Positions 6,594-7,180 of a DNA stretch of 7,180 nucleotides are shown here, one piece after another. The first letter of the stretch is position 1. Every line of letters begins with the position of its first letter. The notes under the pieces are model-generated. The model had not been told where the DNA came from. It worked only from the letters and a program-made list of their open reading frames with translations, and did no database searches. The stretch comes from Treponema sp. (lineage in GTDB: Bacteria; Spirochaetota; Spirochaetia; Treponematales; Breznakiellaceae): positions 1 through 7,180 of the forward strand of contig JAIRLQ010000505.1 of assembly GCA_031259345.1 (NCBI GenBank), given 5' to 3'. A program made the position numbers and the translations under genes.

Positions 6594-6665
6594 TAAAGAT
6601 AGGCAGCAGACCAGGGTCCACAGTACAGAAAAGATTACTAGACGACGGTAGGCTTGGGATCGATG
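6594..6665. other. Unassigned junction DNA beyond the IS30 remnant
   Basis: Between the transposase stop and the end of the minus-strand gene there are about 70 bp with no convincing gene, promoter or terminator. A plus-strand frame is open from about 6557 to a TAA at 6662-6664, reading RPGSTVQKRLLDDGRLGIDV near its end; it has no start codon or ribosome site and I do not recognise it. It could be the tail of another gene broken in the same rearrangement, or chance. Confidence 0.35.
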
Positions 6666-7160
6666 TTATTTTTTAATAGTTCTTTGCATATCTTCCGGTA
6701 AACAGGAAATGTCAATCGTTTTATCATTATAAGCAGCTTTCACAATATTTTCGACTTTGGCTTTTGAAATGGTAGTAAGAGCATTGTTGGAGAGCAATTC
6801 AATTATAATTTGTGCAAAAAGTCCCAGGGATGGATATTTAAGGTCAACTATTTCACGGTGAGTATTTGACAATCCTTCCGCAAAGGTATCTCCAGGACTT
6901 GCACGAATAGATAACTGTTCTGTGGGAATAATTTCCTTGGGAATCAAAACCAAATCCATTTTTTCAATTTTTTTTGCTTTTTTTGACATCGCACGAGCAA
7001 GGACTGCGTTGTCGAGTTCATCTTCACTGTCAATTTCCCAAAGTGATAATGTATTATTTGTCGTTCTTAGATCGGCGGTTAAAGCATCTGCGGAAAGAGC
7101 TTCGAGCGACTGTGCGCTCGACCATTTAGCCGGTGCGATTTTACGAACCAAATAACTCAT
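6666..7160 (-). CDS. Hypothetical protein, AT-rich accessory gene
   Basis: This is a 164-residue protein I cannot assign to a named family. It begins MSYLVRKIAPAKW and has no signal peptide or membrane segment. The N-terminal half has an acidic patch (IDSEDELDNAV, about 43-53) and a lysine-rich stretch (SKKAKKIEKMD, about 59-69). The C-terminal half is mostly helical in appearance and ends with basic residues. The ATG at 7160 is preceded by AGG (7169-7171), a weak ribosome site, and by an apparent stop codon 2 bp upstream, suggesting coupling to a preceding gene off the window. Base composition differs sharply from the catabolic genes: 6721-6840 is 40/120 G+C, against 38/60 at 5701-5760. This and the opposite strand point to a separate, probably transferred, module. 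A short protein in a tight gene pair could be part of a toxin-antitoxin or defence-type unit, but nothing in the sequence proves that. Confidence 0.72.
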   Translation of the reverse strand: MSYLVRKIAPAKWSSAQSLEALSADALTADLRTTNNTLSLWEIDSEDELDNAVLARAMSKKAKKIEKMDLVLIPKEIIPTEQLSIRASPGDTFAEGLSNTHREIVDLKYPSLGLFAQIIIELLSNNALTTISKAKVENIVKAAYNDKTIDISCLPEDMQRTIKK

Positions 7161-7162
7161 GG

Positions 7163-7180
7163 CTACAACCTGTTTAAGTG
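7163..7180 (-). CDS. Possible 3' end of an upstream minus-strand gene
   Basis: Read on the minus strand from the window edge, the last codons give HLNRL followed by TAG (7165-7163), in the same frame as the hypothetical gene and 2 bp before its ATG. Tight spacing of this kind is typical of coupled operon genes. Only five codons are visible, so this is a suggestion, not a demonstration. Confidence 0.25.
   Translation of the reverse strand, partial: HLNRL

Noticed and set aside
5875..6621. Minus-strand open frame of 248 codons overlapping the MmsA-like gene and the IS30 remnant
   Set aside because: It crosses two unrelated plus-strand features, has no recognisable domain and lacks a ribosome site, so it is a shadow frame.
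6922..7155. Plus-strand open frame of 77 codons opposite the hypothetical gene
   Set aside because: Its serine- and phenylalanine-rich translation is what the complement of a lysine/glutamate-rich gene gives. The minus-strand frame is longer and has plausible operon spacing.
1..7180. CRISPR array, tRNA or rRNA genes
   Set aside because: I saw no regularly spaced repeats, tRNA cloverleaf pattern or rRNA-like sequence on either strand.

Overview
The window is a stretch of bacterial chromosome with about 50% G+C by eye. It holds five intact, same-strand metabolic genes followed by a rearranged junction. Beyond the junction lies an unrelated, much AT-richer gene on the opposite strand. Strong AAGGAGG ribosome sites, a sigma-70-type promoter and an oxygen-independent catabolic gene mix suggest an anaerobic fermenter. 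A spirochaete (Treponema-like) or a clostridial relative would fit, but this is a guess from style and no marker gene supports it.

Region 1 (1-3615) is a three-gene unit. It encodes an aldehyde dehydrogenase of the hydrolytic, succinate-semialdehyde-dehydrogenase-like type, a protein of the uroporphyrinogen decarboxylase/MtaA methyltransferase superfamily, and a zinc-dependent medium-chain alcohol/polyol dehydrogenase. A perfect 16-bp hairpin lies between the first two genes. The second and third genes are 3 bp apart and probably translationally coupled.

Region 2 (3616-6522) starts with a good promoter (TTGACT, 17 bp, TATGAT) overlapped by inverted CTTATC/GATAAG repeats that could be an operator. 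It then encodes a long transaldolase-family protein and a CoA-acylating aldehyde dehydrogenase of the methylmalonate-semialdehyde dehydrogenase (MmsA/IolA) type. A third gene opens with a strong ribosome site and a Rossmann-like start, then breaks off after about 12 codons. The transaldolase-like protein carries Gln where transaldolases have the catalytic Glu, as in fructose-6-phosphate aldolase.

Region 3 (about 6500-6665) is a scar. The broken gene runs directly into the last 30 codons of an IS30-family transposase in another reading frame, followed by about 70 bp I cannot assign. Region 4 (6666-7180) has one minus-strand gene of unknown function, apparently preceded by another gene that ends 2 bp before its start.

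Taken together, the plus-strand genes look like a carbohydrate or polyol catabolic locus. A dehydrogenase would oxidise an alcohol, a lysine-dependent aldolase or transaldolase would cleave or transfer a C3 unit, and two different aldehyde dehydrogenases would oxidise the aldehydes, one to an acid and one to an acyl-CoA. The substrate cannot be told from this window. The most interesting points are the aldolase-like active site in a long transaldolase, the URO-D-like protein in a sugar-type operon with no corrinoid partner in view, and the IS30 scar that cut off the locus.
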